Shown here piece after piece: positions 61,198-64,000 of a stretch of 64,000 nucleotides of DNA (the stretch's first letter is position 1; the number at the start of each line of letters is the position of its first letter). This DNA comes from Actinomadura luteofluorescens (GTDB lineage: Bacteria; Actinomycetota; Actinomycetes; Streptosporangiales; Streptosporangiaceae), in the NCBI RefSeq assembly GCF_013409365.1, contig NZ_JACCBA010000001.1:7874001-7938000 (forward strand), given 5' to 3'. The position numbers and the translations under genes are program-made. The notes under the pieces are model-generated. The model was not told the origin of the DNA, did not search any database, and saw only the letters and a program-made list of their open reading frames with translations.

Positions 61198-64000
61198 ATG
61201 CCCGAAATCCCCCTACCACGCGGTGCCGTCTGCGGCGTCGCCCTCTGCCTCGCGCTCACCGCCGTCACCGCACTGCCCGCCCGCGCGGACGCCCCCGGGC
61301 TGCGCGCCACCGGGCTGCGGACCGACGCGCTCGACGACCCCATCGGCATCGACGACACGACGCCCACCCTGAGCTGGCGCCTGTCCGCCCCGGGCCGCGG
61401 CTCCGCACAGGCCGCCTACCAGGTGGTCGCGGCGACGTCCCGGGATCGGCTCGGCAGCGCCGACCTGTGGGACTCCGGCAAGGTCTCCTCAGGCGCCGCC
61501 GACGCCGTCTACCGGGGCACGGCGCTCACCTCCCGCCGCCAGGTGTGGTGGCGGGTCCGGGTCTGGGACGGCTCGGGGCGCGCGTCGGGCTGGAGCACCC
61601 CGGCCCGGTTCGAGACGGGCCTGCTCGCCAAGGACGACTGGTCCGCCAAGTGGATCGGCGACGAGCGCTGGCTGAACCGGGAGCCCACTCCCGCCACCGT
61701 CGCGCTGCCCGCCGGGACCAGGGCCCGCCACCTGCGGCTGGACGTGACGAAGCTGGGCCTGCCGGTCAAGGAGGGCGGTTCGCTGCTGTCGAGGCTCCAG
61801 CTCGCCGAGATCGAGGCGCTCGACCCGTCCGGGGCGAACGTGGCGAAGGGCGCGAAGGTCACCGCGTCCGAGGTCCGCGAGTACCCCGGCAAGTGGATGC
61901 CGGAGTTCGTCACCGACGGATCCCTCACCACGCAGAAGGCCCCGTTCGGGTACACGAGCCCCGCCTACGGATCGCAGGACCCCGGCCACCACATCTGGCT
62001 CCAGCTCGACCTCGGCGCCGTCAAGGACCTCGCGTCGGTCAAGCTGTACCCGCGCACGGACCTGATGACGGCCGACGGCAAGACGCCGAACTTCCCCGTC
62101 GACTTCACGCTGCAGACCTCCGACTCGGCGGACGGCCCGTTCGCCACCGCCAGGACCGTCACCGGCCAGGAGCCGCCGCCCGCCTACCAGACGGACCTGC
62201 CGCGGCTGCCCCTCCTCGCCCGGCAGTTCTCGCTGAAGGACAAGGTGCGGTCCGCGCGGCTCTACATCACCGCGCTCGGCATCTACGACGCCACCGTCAA
62301 CGGCCGCCCGGTGAGCGACGCCGTCCTGGAACCGCCGAACACCGACTACCGCAAGCGCGCCGAGTACGCGGCCTACGACGTCACTAAGCTGCTGCGGCGC
62401 GGCGGCAACGCGATCGGCGTCCGGCTCGGCAACGGCACCTACAACGTCACCTCCACCAGCGACCGCTACACCAAGTACGTCGGGGCGCAGGGCGCGCCGA
62501 AGCTGCTCGCCCAGCTGGAGGTCACGCTCGCGGACGGGACCACCGCCCGGGTCGCCACCGACCGGTCCTGGCGCACCGACCTCGGCCCGACCACGTTCAC
62601 GCACTGGTACGGCGGTGAGGACGAGGACGCCCGCCTCGCGCGCGACGGCTGGGACGGGCCGTCGGCGGACCTGGCGTCCTGGCGCCCGGCCGCCGAGGCG
62701 CCCGACCCCGGCATCGCGCTCACCGCGCGCATGTCACCCGCGATCGTGCCCGTCGGCCGCCGCCGGACCGTGAAGGTCACGCAGCCCGAGAAGGGCACCT
62801 ACGTCTTCGACCTCGGCGAGAACATCGCCGGCTGGCCGCAGATCCGGGTCGGCGGCGCGCGCGGGACGGAACTGACGCTCAAGCCGGGGGAGCGGCTCGG
62901 TGCGGACGGCCTCGTCGAGCAGGGCACGATGATCGCCGGCGGTGCGCGGCGCCCCCCGGTCGAGGACCACTACACCCTCGCCGGGAAGGGCGCGGAGACC
63001 TGGCACCCCCGCTTCGTCTACCACGGCTTCCGCTACCTCCAGGTGACGGGCCTGCCGTCCGCGCCGGACGCGGACGCCGTGTCGGCCGTCGTGCTGCGCG
63101 CGGGCAACGCCTCCGCCGGATCGTTCGAGAGCTCCGACCTGCTGCTGAACGGCATCCACACGATCATCGACCGGTCGATCCAGGGCAACATGTACAGCAT
63201 CCTGACCGACTGCCCCGACCGGGAGAAGCTCGGCTGGCTGGAGGAGACCCAGCTCGTCCAGGGGTCGGTCACCCGCAACTACGACGTCGCCGCCTACTAC
63301 CCGGCGCTGCTGCGCAACATGGCCGAGGCGCAGACCTCCGACGGGCTCGTCCCCGACATCGCGCCCGAGTACGTCCAGTTCTCCGGCGGCGTCCGCGACG
63401 ACCCGAACTGGGGCAGCGCCATCATCCTGGCGGCCTGGCAGCACTACCGCACCTACGGTGACACCCGCCCGCTGCGCGACTTCTACCCGAACATGCAGCG
63501 CTACCTGGACTACCTGACCTCCAAGGCCAAGGGGAACCTGCTCGACTACGGCCTCGGCGACTGGGCCGCCGTCGACAAGACCACGCCGCGCGGGATCGCC
63601 GCCACGTACGGCTACCAGCGCAGCGCCGCCGCGCTCGCCTCCGTCGCCGGGCTGCTCGGCAAGGACGACGACGCCGCCCGCTACCGCAAGCTCGCGGGCG
63701 ACATCGCCGGCGCCTTCAACGCCGAGTACCTGGACGAGGCCAGGCACACCTACGGCTCCGGCAGCCAGGCCGGGGACGCGTTCGCGCTCGACCTCGGCAT
63801 CGTCCCGGAGGGGCAGCGGAAGGCCGTCCTCGACCACCTCGTCGCCTCCGTCAAGGCCAAGGGGTACCACCTCACGGTCGGTGAGATCGCGCTGCCCGCG
63901 CTGTTCCGGGTGCTGTCGGCGGCCGGGCGCGACGACGTCATCCTCACCGTCGCGCAGCAGGTCACCGACCCCAGCTACGGCTACCAGGTCGTGCACGGCG
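61198..64000 (+). CDS. Secreted GH78 alpha-L-rhamnosidase with inserted F5/8-type domain (3'-truncated by window)
   Basis: At least 934 residues; the frame is still open at the last base. Signal peptide ends near ALPARADA (residue ~31). An N-terminal Ig-like domain (DTTPTLSWRLSAPGRGSAQAAYQVVAA) is followed by an F5/8 type C/CBM32-like insertion (about residues 178-335: VAKGAKVTASEVREYPGKW, HHIWLQLDLGAVKDLASVKLYPR). Then come the jelly-roll domain (ARLYITALGIYDATVNGRPVSDAVLEPPNTDYRKRAEY) and the catalytic barrel with TDCPDREKLGWLEET near 670, the canonical D-C-P-x-R-E motif. The base Glu lies beyond the window. AAGGA precedes ATG 61198. The insertion may bind the substrate polysaccharide. Confidence 0.9.
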   Translation, partial: MPEIPLPRGAVCGVALCLALTAVTALPARADAPGLRATGLRTDALDDPIGIDDTTPTLSWRLSAPGRGSAQAAYQVVAATSRDRLGSADLWDSGKVSSGAADAVYRGTALTSRRQVWWRVRVWDGSGRASGWSTPARFETGLLAKDDWSAKWIGDERWLNREPTPATVALPAGTRARHLRLDVTKLGLPVKEGGSLLSRLQLAEIEALDPSGANVAKGAKVTASEVREYPGKWMPEFVTDGSLTTQKAPFGYTSPAYGSQDPGHHIWLQLDLGAVKDLASVKLYPRTDLMTADGKTPNFPVDFTLQTSDSADGPFATARTVTGQEPPPAYQTDLPRLPLLARQFSLKDKVRSARLYITALGIYDATVNGRPVSDAVLEPPNTDYRKRAEYAAYDVTKLLRRGGNAIGVRLGNGTYNVTSTSDRYTKYVGAQGAPKLLAQLEVTLADGTTARVATDRSWRTDLGPTTFTHWYGGEDEDARLARDGWDGPSADLASWRPAAEAPDPGIALTARMSPAIVPVGRRRTVKVTQPEKGTYVFDLGENIAGWPQIRVGGARGTELTLKPGERLGADGLVEQGTMIAGGARRPPVEDHYTLAGKGAETWHPRFVYHGFRYLQVTGLPSAPDADAVSAVVLRAGNASAGSFESSDLLLNGIHTIIDRSIQGNMYSILTDCPDREKLGWLEETQLVQGSVTRNYDVAAYYPALLRNMAEAQTSDGLVPDIAPEYVQFSGGVRDDPNWGSAIILAAWQHYRTYGDTRPLRDFYPNMQRYLDYLTSKAKGNLLDYGLGDWAAVDKTTPRGIAATYGYQRSAAALASVAGLLGKDDDAARYRKLAGDIAGAFNAEYLDEARHTYGSGSQAGDAFALDLGIVPEGQRKAVLDHLVASVKAKGYHLTVGEIALPALFRVLSAAGRDDVILTVAQQVTDPSYGYQVVHG

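Overview
The window is very GC-rich, with dense short-spaced genes, many GTG/TTG starts and 4-base start/stop overlaps. The gene families (WXG100 protein, F420-type PPOX enzymes, SigL-like ECF factor, MpaB-type oxygenase, LutABC, NB-ARC/TPR and LAL-LuxR regulators) point to a filamentous actinomycete. Actinomadura or a relative in the Streptosporangiales is my best guess, from general resemblance only. No rRNA, tRNA or CRISPR array was seen.

Region 1 (1-6.0 kb, accessory): the 3' part of an NB-ARC/TPR regulator, then a minus-strand three-gene cassette of visibly lower GC. It encodes a WXG100 protein, a 589-residue probable type VII effector whose C-terminus resembles the catalytic core of anthrax lethal factor, and a translationally coupled partner that may be its immunity protein. 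A complete IS5-like element (5030-5945) lies upstream.

Region 2 (6.0-30.6 kb, mixed housekeeping, resistance and regulation): PPOX and Nudix proteins, a secreted SGNH hydrolase, a Cmx-type efflux pump with an attenuator-like leader, a TetR/amidohydrolase pair, MpaB-like oxygenase, thiolase, threonine aldolase, a GAF regulator, HrpB helicase, a DrrAB-type ABC exporter with its TetR, and a SigL-like sigma/anti-sigma pair with a matching promoter. The anti-sigma gene appears frameshifted.

Region 3 (30.6-37.3 kb): an alpha/beta hydrolase (apparently frameshifted) coupled to a large cholesterol-oxidase-like GMC oxidoreductase, and a large LuxR-family ATPase regulator.

Region 4 (37.5-64 kb): one large L-rhamnose utilisation locus. 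A minus-strand operon (LacI regulator, lutA, lutB, lutC, rhaB, all overlapping by 4 bases) diverges from a plus-strand operon: ABC importer, mutarotase, isomerase, secreted GH78 rhamnosidase and RhaD aldolase/dehydrogenase fusion. After a long hairpin come two GH78-like enzymes with an Asp in place of the usual catalytic Glu, a fucose/arabinose-isomerase-like protein, and a further rhamnosidase that runs off the window. Together they read as a complete path. Rhamnosidases release rhamnose outside the cell and the importer brings it in. RhaM, RhaI, RhaB and RhaD convert it to DHAP plus lactate, and LutABC oxidises the lactate to pyruvate.
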